From Kwoniella botswanensis (Eukaryota; Basidiomycota; Tremellomycetes; Tremellales; Cryptococcaceae), in assembly GCF_036426115.1 (NCBI RefSeq), contig NC_088599.1, positions 9,632,001-9,696,000 on the forward strand: a stretch of 64,000 nt of DNA. Reading direction: 5' to 3'. Below the pieces are notes generated by a model. That model had not been told where the DNA came from. It saw only the letters and a program-made list of their open reading frames with translations, and ran no database searches. Shown here piece by piece: positions 36,184 to 48,623 of this stretch (positions are counted from its first letter, which is position 1; each line of letters begins with the position of its first letter). The position numbers were made by a program, and so were the translations under genes.

Positions 36184-39100
36184 TTAAAAGTCATCATCAT
36201 CCCCTGCGACTTCAGCTAAAGCAAAACTACTTTCCTCCCTTAACATCTTTCCACCCCATCCTGACCCTCCCATTCCACCTATACCAAGGCCTTTACCACC
36301 TTTACCTTTACCTGATACGGTGAGGGTTCCAAATTTGTCATTGAAGTTCGCCAAGTCCATTTGTGAGAAAGTCGCTCTCATTTTCGAAGCGGAAAGTGTC
36401 AACGTTGACTTTCCCCCTGAAGAGGGAAGAGAGGGTGAAAAATCATCCGATACCACCAGCGTAGGTAATTCCCTTTCTGGTGATAGTTCTCGAACTTCCT
36501 CTGACTCCGGTATGGGGAGTAAAGCATCGGGGTCGGTGGGTGATAAAGCGAGATTGATGAATTCTATTATCTGGTGTACTTTTGATTCGGCCTCCAGGCA
36601 TCTCTACAAAAAACCACCATTAGCATATGTTGTATGACAGTATCTGACTGCTTGAAAATCAGGAGTCGGGTAGATGCCACTCACCGCCTCTAGCGCTTTA
36701 TTCTCCTGGGTGATGAATCTGACATTCTCATCTAATCTGTTCGCCCAAATCTTCTTGCTGTCCAGTTGATTTTCTAGCGTTTTCATCTTATCTGAGAATT
36801 CTTTCTCGACGTCCGCACGAACTTTCCTAGACGGTTCAAGGAGATGTCGCTCATAATCATCTAAGTCGATTCAAAAAAAAGGAAAAGAGTAAAGTTTAGC
36901 CTGAGGGCGATCAGGTGCAATGAATCGGTATGGCAGGTAAATCGGAATCACAACGTACCAGCAATCAACCTCAATTCAGCCACTTCATTCCTCAATCCCA
37001 CAATCTCTTTATTAGGTTCCAAAGGTCTAGTGGCTAGTTCAGCTTTCAACCTTGCCACTTCATCTTCCAACTCTGCCCGATGAAGTTGCTCAGCATGTAA
37101 TTCTTCCAATAGCTCGGCAGATGGTCGGTCGTATTCTAATTTGGGGTATCTCATCTTGGCTGGACTGGGCGGGACCATCTGTATATCGTGATGACATCTT
37201 AAATGACATTTCTGATATGAAAGAGTGTGGGAACTTACTGTTGCATTATCCTCAGGGTTGGGTGAAATGACGTTTACCGAAGTTAAGATCATACTCTTCA
37301 ATTCGTTCAACCTCTTCTCCATAGCTTCGTTCTTGTCTCGCTATATCAGTGAAAAGTATATGGTTAGCACAAATCTTCCTCGCATCATTGCTATTACGAT
37401 GAAAGTGTAAATATAGATGGACTCACTTCATTCTTATTACCTCCGTGCATTTCCTTCTCTCTCAATTGCGCTCTCAGCTCAGCAATCTCATTTTGATACT
37501 GCTGTATCAAAGCATGAGGATCGACCACTTCCTTCTTCTGCGCTTTCAATACCACCCTCTTCAACCCTTGAGCAAAGGCCAGAGTCGAGATCGATTCTGC
37601 TAAATTGAGCGAAGATGGGGATACGGTACAGATCACTGAGATGAGGGCATCACCAGATAGCGAATTTTGTAATAAACGAGTACTGCACAGGGTATCAGCT
37701 TATATACGAAGCGAACACCGCAACAAGGTAGATGTAATTTCAGAGAACATAACTTACAGTTTACTATCCCTGTATGGTACATGCGTGACATTCCTCTTAG
37801 AAGCCAGATCAGCAAGTTTAGAAATGACCAATTTGAGGGTCAACAATCTGATATACCGAGTCAGCTTACTCCGCCGGTTTTGGAATCCGGGATGACATTA
37901 TAGCTTACGATTGATTGATGTGTTTTCCTTCCGCATTTCTCTCCTTCGACGAAGTATGCTTTTCCGAACCTGCTAAATCTGTTTACGCCCTCGATTATCA
38001 GCTGTGACCTTGACGCCATGATAGCAGCCGACATACCGATAATGGACAAAGTACTGATCTTAGTCATCTTGTCACCTGCAGCCTTGAGCCTGCCTCCGGG
38101 TGTTCTCGCTCCTATAGGAGCTTCTTCTATAGCTGGATTCCTAGATCGAGATTCAATAGTCTAATTCAATTAAAAGTATCAGCTTCCAAGTTGCCCATAT
38201 TCGAAGCAGAAACAGGAATTTACGATTCTGAATACGCAATGCGATCTTGAACTTCTAGCATTCCAATCTGTCGCCCCAACCTTTCTCCTATCTTCACCAG
38301 ATCTCAATAACTTTTTTACATCTGCTTCAGACCTTACGGCAACTTCCGTCAATCCATTGATCACCACTCCCTTCTTACCTTCACTCAAATGCAGTTCCGC
38401 GCCTGGCACAGTCGAGAGCAAATCAATGATCGTTTCATTGTATAATTCCAAGTATGATGCTCTAAGTAAGAACTCTCTATCGGGGGTAGAACGAATCTGA
38501 GAGAATAGGTCTGAGATCGCTAACGGGATGATACCTGGTTCCATCGATGATCCAGATAAAGTATGTGTTTTACCAGATGCTGTTTGACCGTAGGCGAATA
38601 TGACTGCGTTGTATCCTTCCATTGCAGCTATGAAAGTCGTTTGTATTAGTAAAGTTGTGATGTTGAACGAAAGGATAGGCATGACTCACATCGGACATGC
38701 CTTCTGGCAGAAGTACCATATACTTTGCCATTATCTGAATGAGGAGGAAGGATTCGATCTAAGATGCAAGTATGAGCTGCATGTTACGCTCTCGAAATGA
38801 AAATTAGCTCACCGAAGATCCAATCCCTATCTTCCCTTGTACCCTCTGTTCCTTTAGCCAATTTAAGTAAATGAGGATCATGTTCAGGCATGGTCCATAC
38901 ACTTCCAGCATCTGAACGAAGTTCTACGGGGTTGGGTGGTCGTACTCTGGGGTAAGGATCAGCTCGAATAATCACAGTCTCATGTATACAGTTGCAGAAT
39001 GCATACATGGAAAACTCACCTTACAGATACCAGCACGGCCTCCGTCTCCGCCATTTCATTCTCGTACTCATCAAAATCCATCATACTGGACGCCTCAATA

Positions 39101-39510
39101 GGATGCGTATCAGCTGACATCCAACCTTCATCCGCCAGCGTGGGTGCAAAGCTGGGTGTGGTAGGTCTATTGACCAATCTGACTGATGGTGTGGAAAGCA
39201 GATCGTTATTGGTTCGTTGCGCATGTTGGACTTGGGCTCGAGCACCTATTGGCTTAACCAATAATCGAGATTTGGCTTCTGGGGTAGTAGCAGATTTGAT
39301 CTTCAGTCTTGTCGACCCAGCACCACCTTCTTTGGGCGATAAGATGTTGGAGAGCGGTTCGGGATGATGAGGTGTATTACCGTTGTGGGACGTAGTGAGG
39401 GGAGGCGATTTCATGTGAGAGGGAGTCTTGGGAGCGAAGGGTGTTGATCGGGAGGACACTTTGGGGGTCTGATGGGGTGGGGGCATTCGTGCCCTTGCAT
39501 GAGCATCCAT
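36184..39510 (-). CDS. kinesin-7 (CENP-E/Kip2-like) motor protein
   Basis: A microtubule motor. The start at 39510 gives MDAHARARMPPPHQTPK and a disordered Ser/Pro-rich N-terminus of about 140 residues. The motor domain begins AETEAVLVSVRVRPPNPVEL. The P-loop is FAYGQTASGKTHTL, switch I is NARSSRSHCVFRI, and switch II is LSIIDLAGSEKHTSS. HVPYRDSKLTRLLQNSLSG and LAFAQGLKRV complete the motor. The segment TPDREFLLRASYLELYNETI is close to CENP-E-type motors. A coiled coil follows (HALIQQYQNEIAELRAQLRE, then later heptads). The C-terminus is Gly-rich and ends in a GDDDDF acidic tip. The order and N-terminal motor fit kinesin-7; Kip2 in yeast moves to plus ends. Confidence 0.88.
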
Positions 39511-39817
39511 GATGATTTGTTGATAGTATCGAAATGGATAGCAATGTATAAGGATCGTACGATGATGATATGACCAGTGTACTCGTAAGTTGAATGAGGT
39601 TGGTTTCGGTTGTTTATCTTTTGACTTGACCTGAAACAAAACAGTCGCCAGATCTTGGGGGTGGTTTACGTAATCTGGGCTTGTGTCATATCCCGACGGA
39701 AGATCGTTGATGATGGAATGTTTCTGTTTTTTCGAAGGGCACAAGGATAAGATGCATGAGTTCAAACAGAAGCATATCTTCGCATGTCCATGTCCGATAA
39801 TAGGCAACATAGACACT
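39511..39817. promoter_or_regulatory. divergent promoter, kinesin / CX9C gene
   Basis: About 307 bp between divergent start codons. No specific element recognised. Confidence 0.45.
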
Positions 39818-40432
39818 ATGGATTTGTCATACAATCTGGTAGCTTCAAGTGAGCGGGATGATTTTCTTCACATTGTAGATCGCTGATTGAACGCTCAGAA
39901 TGCGCCGAACAGATGGCCAAATATCAAGATGTGAGCTAGGAGATGATCATCTCGGATTCTACATCACATGTCATATGTCGAGGCTTAAGGATCGCTGATG
40001 GAGTACCGCAACAGTGTGTTCTGAGGAACCAAGCAGGAGATTGGAATTCGATATGTAGACCTGAAGGAAAGGCTTTAGCTGCATGTGCCGATGCGAGGTG
40101 AGTCCGATGAATTCATGTCCTTCCCTCAAGATAAATCGAAATTCCTTCGTGTACGAAGTGATATCCTCATCAAAAATGAAAAGGAGTTGCTACAAATGCT
40201 GATGTCTCTGATGTATGTCATTCACAAAAGCGTACCACACCTCGCCGAACTGAAAAACTCATGCTCCAAACAGATATTCACCTACAGGCAATGTTTAGAT
40301 AAACACGCCTCACAGCCCGACGAGGTGATAGGTGAGAAATGTGGTGGGCTAATGAAAGATCTTTGGGAATGCAGTGAAAGGACGATGAATAATATAGAAG
40401 AGAGGGAGAAGGGAAGTAGTAAATTGGTATAG
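39818..40432 (+). CDS. twin-CX9C mitochondrial protein, CHCHD5/Mix14-like
   Basis: A small intermembrane-space-type protein with four CX9C motifs, likely oxidatively folded by Mia40. I assembled four exons: 39818-39848, 39899-39930, 40015-40097 and 40231-40432, all with GTGAG donors and matching phase. It begins MDLSYNLVASK. The first motif CAEQMAKYQDC crosses the junction of exons 2 and 3. Next come CRPEGKALAAC, CSKQIFTYRQC and CGGLMKDLWEC, each exactly C-9-C. A DWNSIC segment before the second motif parallels the SWQRDC of human CHCHD5, as I recall that sequence. About 115 residues, ending EREKGSSKLV. The role of CHCHD5/Mix14 is still poorly known. The small exons make the gene easy to miss. 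Confidence 0.75.
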
Positions 40433-41181
40433 GAGAGCTACACGTTTATTACGCATGCCACCTCATTCAACATCGCACATCAAAAACCAATCGCATGCAT
40501 CAAATCAAATCACATTCATTTTTCCCCTCGGACGTATCAAGACTTCAGTGTCTGTCATATCATGACACAACAACTATTGGTCATGGGTAGGATGCGAGTA
40601 CCTTTCGCCTTGCACTCCAATGTGATACCCATCGTCCGAACTCGGCTATTCCTAACGATCAATTACTTCATGGGTTATCCGATATCAACGGATCTTTACT
40701 TCCCGGATCTTATCACTGAAAAGGGGGTGAAAGGATGAACATATGATGTCAGGCATGAGTGCGCGACGGCTCTTCGGCCATTGATAGTCCATACGAGTAT
40801 ACTAACTGCACTCCTCTGCTAGATGGCTAGCACCAAATCATGCATCTGCCTATACTTCCGGATCAATCCACATCCTTCCTCTTCCCATGATACCGTATGG
40901 TGCGATATTCCAAATACTCCACTTGATCCTAAAACTTGATGCTATAAGAACAAATGGATATCCTTTGGGTGATAGTCATCCTTTCATACAATTCTTCTCC
41001 ATGAAGGCATAAGAAGATGATGATGTGATGGAATCTTTAGAACACCATGATACATCCACTTATATAACCGGGTGAACCGATACAGTCCATCAGAATACTT
41101 GATCTCGATTGTTTGCCACCCATTTCCAATCGTCTTTTTATCATATCAACGCCCCGTGGCCTTATTGATACCTAGGACGAG
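40433..41181. other. intergenic, nothing recognised
   Basis: About 750 bp. No convincing ORF or RNA gene; short AT-rich stretches only. Confidence 0.5.
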
Positions 41182-41811
41182 ATGGTATCTCCTACTTCAA
41201 CAATAAGCAACATCTCTCCTCCACTAATCACTCCTCATGCTTCCCCACCTATACATACCCAAGTACGACGATCTTCCTCCACTTCAACCGGAACCACCAG
41301 CACAAAAACTAGCGAGAGCAATATGTTAAGTCCTGAGGAGAGAATATCCAAGTTACTATCGACGATCTCATCAGTCTTGGTCGCCTACTCTAAATCTCTC
41401 AATACCTCTCCGAGATATATGAATTCTTTGATCGAATTCTTTCATAGAGCAATATCGCTCTGTCCTGATCCCAAGGCGGTACCTCAACTACCTACTCTTC
41501 CATCTAGTACTCTCTCTTCGGGATCTAATGGGAGTAGTTCAAATACTCCATTCTCTGCTATACTGCTTCAATCTCATCCTCCGTTGACTCATAACAATGG
41601 GGATCACCATAATCACAACACTAGACGAAACAGCGGTCATAATAATCTCATAGACACACATCAGCACTTAGCGGAAGATAATACCAAGAGCCAACATATA
41701 CACCCTCGCAAGGTTGAAAGCGATTTGAGGGGGGAGTTAGAAGGGTTAGAAGAGAAAGTTCGGAGATTGGAGAAGGATCGGTGGACAAGTGAGATCGTAG
41801 CAGCATGGTAA
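41182..41811 (+). CDS. hypothetical Ser/Thr-rich protein with C-terminal coiled coil
   Basis: ORF of 209 residues, starting MVSPTSTISNISPPLITP. Not recognised. The middle segment ISKLLSTISSVLVAYSKSLN and YMNSLIEFFHRAIS looks like a small helical domain. A Ser/Asn/His-rich linker follows, then the helix LEGLEEKVRRLEKDRW. The frame stops in a GGTAAGA that is itself a good donor. Splicing 41808-41868 would join Trp to IRYRFEKYWWGDETRKN and extend the frame to 42094. Both ends are possible. It lies upstream of the CLIP-170 homologue and on the same strand, with about 170-455 bp between, depending on the end used. Confidence 0.55.
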   Translation: MVSPTSTISNISPPLITPHASPPIHTQVRRSSSTSTGTTSTKTSESNMLSPEERISKLLSTISSVLVAYSKSLNTSPRYMNSLIEFFHRAISLCPDPKAVPQLPTLPSSTLSSGSNGSSSNTPFSAILLQSHPPLTHNNGDHHNHNTRRNSGHNNLIDTHQHLAEDNTKSQHIHPRKVESDLRGELEGLEEKVRRLEKDRWTSEIVAAW

Positions 41812-42266
41812 GACTGGATGACATGGTGAATATGCAGTAGTTTTGTTTTCATGGATTTCTGGAGTCAGGATAAGGTATCGCTTTGAGAAGTATTGGTGGG
41901 GAGATGAAACAAGAAAGAACAGGATGAGTGGCAAGATCGAGTTTCTGTGTCTCTTATATATCCCCCATAGCACTTCACTTCTCGATACTAGCAGGGAGTC
42001 ATACATTCCTCAGAACAAGGCAAACCCAGATCATTTGGAAATATATAGTTCAAGAAGGATTCGTACGGTGCCACAAGTCAAACATGCATTGTGATTATGT
42101 AACATACTAAGGTACACCACGCGAAATCAGTCAACGCGTGTACAGACAACAAAGTGTCAACAACATTCATCATCCCAAATCATCAAAAGAAATCAGCACA
42201 CGACATTGTCATTCCAAGCATAGGCTTATCGGCACGGCTCTCAAGGCCAGTCATAGCGTCTCCACC

Positions 42267-45200
42267 ATGTCTCGACTTCCGACACTATCGACGCCCAGTC
42301 GATCATCCACCTCATCACCTAGTACAGGAATACCGACACCTACCACCAGACGACCACGATCATCCCTCGGTCCAGGTCATATACCGACTCCTTCGACGTC
42401 TGACGATGTGATGGACAGGGCGTTGCAGGAAGCTTTGAAGGTCAGACCACCAAGTAGCCTCAGGAAAAATGGACCCGAAGATCCTTCGTCACCTTCTTTA
42501 CTTGGTGTGTCATCCGCGGGGCGAGCAGCACCTCGTACACCCGGTGTGAGACCGAAAACACCCTTGGGTTTGGGACTGCCCAACACCCCCTTGGCTTCAA
42601 GGAGTGTTTCGAGAACAGGTAGACCATCCTTATCGACCTCTACGACCACTCCATTCACTCCCCGTCGAACGTCCATGGCTTCGTCCACTACATCAAGTAC
42701 ACCGTTTGCTAGACGACCAGAATCACGAGCATCAAATGCCAACGATACCTCCAAATGGGTCCCGGTAGTAGGGGAGAAAGTAAGGATCAACTCGATGGGA
42801 TACGAAGGTAGACTCAGATTTCTAGGTGCGACACAATTCAAGGAAGGTGTTTGGGCAGGAGTGGAGCTGGAAGGTGGATTTGCGGGTAAAGGTAAAAACG
42901 ATGGAACGGTGGAAGGGTTAGTTATCTTTCTCTTTGTCCACAACTCAGCTACACATCTCTGGTCTTGCACTCTCGAGACGAAAGAGACTGATATGTTCGC
43001 ATAGCGTCTCTTACTTCTCCTGCCCACCACTATGCGGTATCTTCGTCATCGCTACCAAGCTCTCACCACCAACGGCTGGACCCTCAAGACCTTCTTCTGT
43101 AGCTTCGTCCCATCGTTCACTTGCCTCCTCATCCGCATCTTACTCACTAAATGGTCGAGCTACTCCTTCCTTCGATCGAACACTACGTGATTCTACCACT
43201 ACTACACCCGGAAGGACCACTCGAGCAGTCTCATCCTCAGTACGACGAGCACCACCCTTAGATGATGACGAGCCATTACCGACTAGGACTGCATTGGGTA
43301 CAAGTACCAGTGCGAATGCTGGGGTGGAACGCAAAATCACTGCTGGGTCAAGGGCGAGTCGATATGTGGGTATGACCGCTAAGCAACTTGATTCGGCTCG
43401 CGCGGGGACCCTCAACGCTTCCGTCAAGAGCACGGCCACACCTAAACCATCTAGAATATCCATGGGAGGAGGAGTGACACCTGCCCGATCAGCTAGACAG
43501 AGTATAGGTGGATCCTTAATCACTCCTCGTCCGGCCCGTGGTCCGAGGGCAAGTAATATCCACGAAATGCCTCCACCTCCCAGTCCATCCAGTATAAATC
43601 GAGTGGTTGTTGCACGTCAGACCGAAGCGCTAGAAGAGGAGATAAGAGAATTGAAAAGGAGAAATGCAGAGTTGGAAGAAGATCTCCGAAATGTCGCAGA
43701 GGCAGCATCGGATCTGCCTCAATTGGAAGAATTACAAAATCTAGCTTCTCAGGCTAGAGAAGAAGCTGATTCCCTCAGATCACAATTGGCTGATGCTCAA
43801 GATGCAGCGAGATTAGCAGAAGAGTTACAATTGGCGCATACTGCTTCTCAAGAGGAACTGGCCACGAAGGAGAAAGCTCTGAATGATCTCAAGAAGGAGA
43901 TGAAGCTAGTTAGTGAGAGGAACGAAGCTGAGTTATCGGCTGGTATGGAAGCTAAGAAAGAGGAGGTGAAGAAGATGACGGAAAGAGCTGAAGCGGCGGA
44001 GATGGAGGCGGTGGAGATGAAAGCTCTGGTGGATGAGTTGACAAATGCTGGTCAAGTAGGTGATATTTCGCTTTTTTGACCTCAGTTCCACCTCTACTCC
44101 CAGTAGAAACCTCACTATGTATACCCTGATCAGAGGAAGATGAAATAGTGAAATATGGAGCTGATCACGATTCTCATAGCAAATGATATCGCTAAACGAG
44201 ACAAAGCAATACGAGCTGGAAGAACGTGTCCGGGAATTGGAAGATCGCAATAGAATATTAGATGAGAAATTACAGAAGGCCAGAGAAGAGCAGGAAAAAG
44301 CATTATTACCTCCATCACCTACCACCCGTCAACGCGAAGCTGCCACAGCAGCTGAGATCGATAACGAGACTTTGACTGCTCAAGTGAGACATCAACAAAA
44401 CAAGATATCACTTTTGGAAGAAGAGTTGGATGATCTGAGGAGTCAAGCTGAGAATGAAGCTGAGGCTTGGAGAGGGAAGTTGACCAGATCGAAAGATGCT
44501 GAAAAAGCTGGTCAAGAGCAGGTACTGGGCTTAAAGGATGATATGAAGAAGTTGAATGAGCAACTACAAGGTGCTAAAGCAAGAGTAAATGAGTTGGAAG
44601 GTGCTCTGAAAGAGAATCAAGCGGCTTTGGAAGGTGCGAGAGCAGATATTGAGGGTTTGAGAGGTGAAGCTTCGGTAAGTCAAAGCTGAGCCTTTGGTAG
44701 TGGTATATCGCTGACCGGGAGATACGTGTGATATGTAGGAAGCGGCATCGATGCGATCTGCTCTCATGACTGCTACAGCCAATGAGAAAGCCTTGTCGGC
44801 CGCTCAAGAGGAACTTAAAGATCTTAAAGCGAAATTCGCCACTGCTCAGGAAGCTGAATCTCAGCTTAAAGAGATCCAAGTTAAGCTGGCTGAGAGTGAA
44901 ACTCGAGCGGAAGGTGCTGAGAAGAGGGTCGTCGAAGTTGTCGAGAGGCTTAATGACGTTGAGGGACTTAAAGGCGATTTGGAAGCTAAGATCAGCAGTT
45001 TGGAGAATGAGGTGACCATGGTGAGCTACACTCATTTCCAATCATGACAGGCGGGGATTCTTCTTTGATGGAACATGGTACTGATATGTCAATGCTTAGC
45101 TCAAGGCAACCGCTTCATCATCACTTGAGAATAACCTTCCTCAAGATCGACGATCACGCTTATCGACCGGATCGACCGAAGATGCCGATAAGAAGATTAG

Positions 45201-46026
45201 AGGATTCCAGCATATCATCCAAGAACTTTCTGCTGAAAATTCGGAATTGAAAGAACAGGTGGAAAGTCTCAAGGAGGAGGTGGTGTTGATGAAAGAGGTG
45301 AGTCGACACATCTCATGAGCTGTCTTGGTATGGATTTAGTAATCGTCTTGCTGATGTGATTCTGACGACTTCGATACATAGGAGATCAAATTACTCGAAG
45401 AGGCAGCTTCAGATGGACAAGGTGGATCTGGTGGTGCTGTTGATCAGAAAGAATTAACAGAAGCCAAAGTAATGATCAAAGAGGTAAGGTTCATTCAGTA
45501 TGCACTGTCATCAAGCTCATTGTGACCATCTGTATACAGCTCAATAGGGAAGTAGCCGAATTAGAATCATTGATAGAAGCCAAGATTTACAGAGAGGACG
45601 AATTGGAGAATCGAGCTTCTTCGCTCGAGAGGGAGATCGCAAGATTACGATCATCTTCGTCTTCAACTGGAGCTGGTAAATTGTCTGATGGACCTCCAAA
45701 CAGTTTAAGTTCACATACTAGATCTTCATCTACTGCTACTGCCCATACGGCTGCAGATGATAGATGTGAACTGTGTGAGGGTCCACATGATTTGGATGCT
45801 TGTCCGGTATTTGCTGGGAACGTACTTGGTGATGGAGGAGATCTTGGGAAAAAGAACGGTGCAAGTGGGAAATGGTGTGCGGATTGTGAGGTAAGTCAAA
45901 CCTTCTTTCACTTGATGTTTCATCTTGTATATGAATCACCGAGCTGATGTGTATTTTTTTTTGGTATGTTTGTAGAGCACTGAACATGATACGGCTGAAT
46001 GTCCAATGGCGGAAGATGTTTTCTAA
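42267..46026 (+). CDS. CLIP-170/Bik1-like CAP-Gly microtubule plus-end protein
   Basis: Binds growing microtubule ends. Starts MSRLPTLSTPSRSSTSSP; the first ~170 residues are Ser/Thr/Pro/Arg-rich, as in CLIPs. The CAP-Gly domain has GEKVRINSMGYEGRLRFLG, FKEGVWAGVELEGG, then GKNDGTVEG joined in phase to VSYFSCPPLCGIFV. The usual GKNDG signature is present and the F(R/K)C-like end is conserved. A second Ser/Thr/Arg-rich block follows, then a very long coiled coil (several hundred residues over five or six exons). It ends with two zinc-knuckle-like motifs, CELCEGPHDLDAC and WCADCESTEHDTAEC, the CLIP metal-binding tail, then PMAEDVF. There is one CAP-Gly domain, as in yeast Bik1; human CLIP-170 has two. 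Confidence 0.9.
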
Positions 46027-46635
46027 ATCAATACTGTAGAATGAATGTTCGGGACGATTCCTTACGAGTTTGAACGGCTGAGATCATGTGATTCGGTATT
46101 ATACATGTGTATACGGAATCTCATTTGTCTTTTATACGTTAGATCAAGATTTTAATGGGTTTTAATGCATATAAAGAGATCACGATTATCACATTGTCAG
46201 CTCAGTGGCTACCATACACAGTAAAAAGTGTAGGGTTTCGTTCAGAAAGGTGAAAGGAATTCATAAGCTTGATTCGGTATAGAAACATTTTATTCGGTAT
46301 CTCTACAGGATACGTGGGTATCAATCATTATCATAGGATACAATAAATAAGGATTATAGATAGGATACAACGAGAACAAAGTAATGATTTGTAAGATGAA
46401 CGGAAATGCTACAAACAAATAAGAATCAGGCCAATCCAAAAAAATCATAACGAAGAGAAAATTAGAAAGAAAATCTTAGAAGAGCCAGGAGACCGGAGTT
46501 GATGTAGAATGTATCTTAGATCAATTGAGAGCGAAGAAGATACAGTGGAAGATGAATTCTTGTGAGTGTCATCCTGAGGTTTTGTGATTTCCCCTCCTTT
46601 ATCCTAGTCCTACGGTACATATTATCTTGATCTAT
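46027..46635. other. convergent 3' spacer
   Basis: About 610 bp between the 3' ends of the CLIP-170 homologue (+) and an orphan (-). AT-rich; no gene seen. Confidence 0.5.
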
Positions 46636-47766
46636 TCAATCTTGAGTGAGATTCCTTTGTCCGATGACCATATGGAGTTTAGGACTTGAGCTGATCTGAG
46701 CGGTAGGTACGAGTGAATTATCGAGATATGGTTTAGCCAACCAAGGTTCAGGTGATAAAGGACTATAAGCGGAGGATGAAGATCTAACAGTCTTTGGATG
46801 GGTATTTCCCCTGCTATTGCCCTCAGTGGGTGTAGTGATCTCGAGAGGTGAAGGACCTTTGATGATACGATTCTTCTGTCGTTGGCGTTGGTAATGATGA
46901 TGATGCTGATCAAATAACCAATCTCTCACTTTTCCTTCTCCATCCCCTTCCCCTTGATCTCCTCCATTCGAAAACTTTCTCAGCCTTCGCCTTTCCTCCT
47001 TCTCCTCTTTGATCTTAGTATCGTACATCCTCCAATACTGGTACATACATATTCTTCCCAATGCTTGGTCGGAAGGGATGATTGATGAATAGCCACTCGA
47101 TTCGCTCGACGAGTCATCATCGTCTTGGTTCTCTTCTTCCTCATTGAGTTGATTCGAGTTGTTATGCGAGGAAAGGAGTGAGAAGAATTTAGGATGGATA
47201 ATCTCTCCTCTGGCAAATGCCGTTTGAGGTTGGCAAATTCTTCTGAGATATCTATGTGGGTGAAGGGAGGAATGTCGTACTTCCATGAATGCATCGATGG
47301 GGATGACATTGTTTGTACTAGACAGACGTTTTGAGGTCGAAGCCTGTTTATCGGCATGACCAAAGACTAAGTGATCTTCACTCGCTTCAGGCGAAGATAA
47401 GAGCAAGTTATGATGTTCGGTCTGATCTCGAAGTAAGATCGTGTGAGTAAGAGGTGATTGGGTCTCAGGAGTGATGAGTATAGCAGATTGGATTGAATCA
47501 TCCGAACTACTCCTGGCAAGGTTCTGTTCATGTTTGTTCTCGTTATCTAACTTGATGTTGAGTCGCTGAGGTGATGGTGATGGTGGTCTAGTGAGAGACG
47601 AATGATCAATGATTTTCACTCCTTTTGAACCACTTGGACCGGGAGTCGGTGGTGGAGTAGGTGTAGGCGTGGATGAGATGAATTGCGGGAAAACCTGAGG
47701 GTAGGTGAGGGAGGTGGTTGGGTATGCTGAAGGAAGAAGGAAGGGTTGGTAGATCGAGGTGGTCAT
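46636..47766 (-). CDS. hypothetical protein, 376 aa, low-complexity
   Basis: Single-exon ORF starting MTTSIYQPFLLPSAYPTT. Pro/Ser/Thr-rich N-terminus (TPTPTPPPTPGPSG). The only compact-looking part is in the centre (HPHRYLRRICQPQTAFARG, then ALGRICMYQYWRMYDTKIKE), probably helical. A His run (DQHHHHYQ) and Ser-rich tail follow. No signal peptide or transmembrane helix. Not recognised. The unbroken 376 codons and an isolated ATG argue for a real lineage-specific gene. Confidence 0.6.
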   Translation of the reverse strand: MTTSIYQPFLLPSAYPTTSLTYPQVFPQFISSTPTPTPPPTPGPSGSKGVKIIDHSSLTRPPSPSPQRLNIKLDNENKHEQNLARSSSDDSIQSAILITPETQSPLTHTILLRDQTEHHNLLLSSPEASEDHLVFGHADKQASTSKRLSSTNNVIPIDAFMEVRHSSLHPHRYLRRICQPQTAFARGEIIHPKFFSLLSSHNNSNQLNEEEENQDDDDSSSESSGYSSIIPSDQALGRICMYQYWRMYDTKIKEEKEERRRLRKFSNGGDQGEGDGEGKVRDWLFDQHHHHYQRQRQKNRIIKGPSPLEITTPTEGNSRGNTHPKTVRSSSSAYSPLSPEPWLAKPYLDNSLVPTAQISSSPKLHMVIGQRNLTQD

Positions 47767-48623
47767 TATGGAGTTGAGAATGATGTTTCTAGGCTGTTTC
47801 TAACAACAGGTTATGCTCTGTATATACCTGCTAGAGGATTTGATCTGGTGAGCAAGTCACAAAGCGGAAGATCAGTACCAGAACCTTCCCTCCGCTTGTC
47901 ATTCACTTGACTCACAGAGATAGCGTACCGCGTTACGGAAATGATGTTTCGCTGTATTATATTGTATGGTCGCAAGTAAAGCTGAGGAAGGAGCTGGATG
48001 AGGAGTAGTACTCGAATCACAAGATGGACAGAGTCACTTACAGATACACATTCACATTCAAATTCAAGAACAGATACAGATTGTCGTGCTGTTTGTTGAT
48101 AAGAACAAGAAGAAGGATGAACCAATCAGAGCGAAGCGGCAAGTGAGGGAGAGGAACGATCTTCCTTGTCGTGTTTGATGTGTGTGTGTAATACGTACTG
48201 GTGTTGTCAGTTATACGTTGATTGATTGATGACCCAAACGAAGGGGTTGATAGTACAAGGGTCCTTTCCGCATGTCATAGTGGGTCTGTGCGAGCCAAAA
48301 GATAAAGTGCCACTATCATCCATTTTTCGATGACTTACAGTACGATGCGATGCTGTGTCCTAGAGGGAGTACGTCAATATGAAATGCTTTGGTGTCAGAA
48401 AGAATATTGGGAAACAAAGTTCAAGAGGGGTCGTAATTCTATAAGTTCATGTATACTGTGGTCTACTAGACAGCATGCATATATACAATGCAAGAGATTC
48501 GAACACTTGGCAATGTTCTCCTTTCTCTTGTCTTTCTTCTTCTAACAAACATCTTGAACAAATCGAGGAACAAAGAAAAAATACGATACCCTCAGCACAA
48601 AAGACATATATCAACAACCGACA
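47767..48623. promoter_or_regulatory. long divergent promoter region
   Basis: About 860 bp between two divergent orphan genes. A TATATACAA lies near 48480, about 140 bp before the ATG at 48624. No gene seen. Confidence 0.4.
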
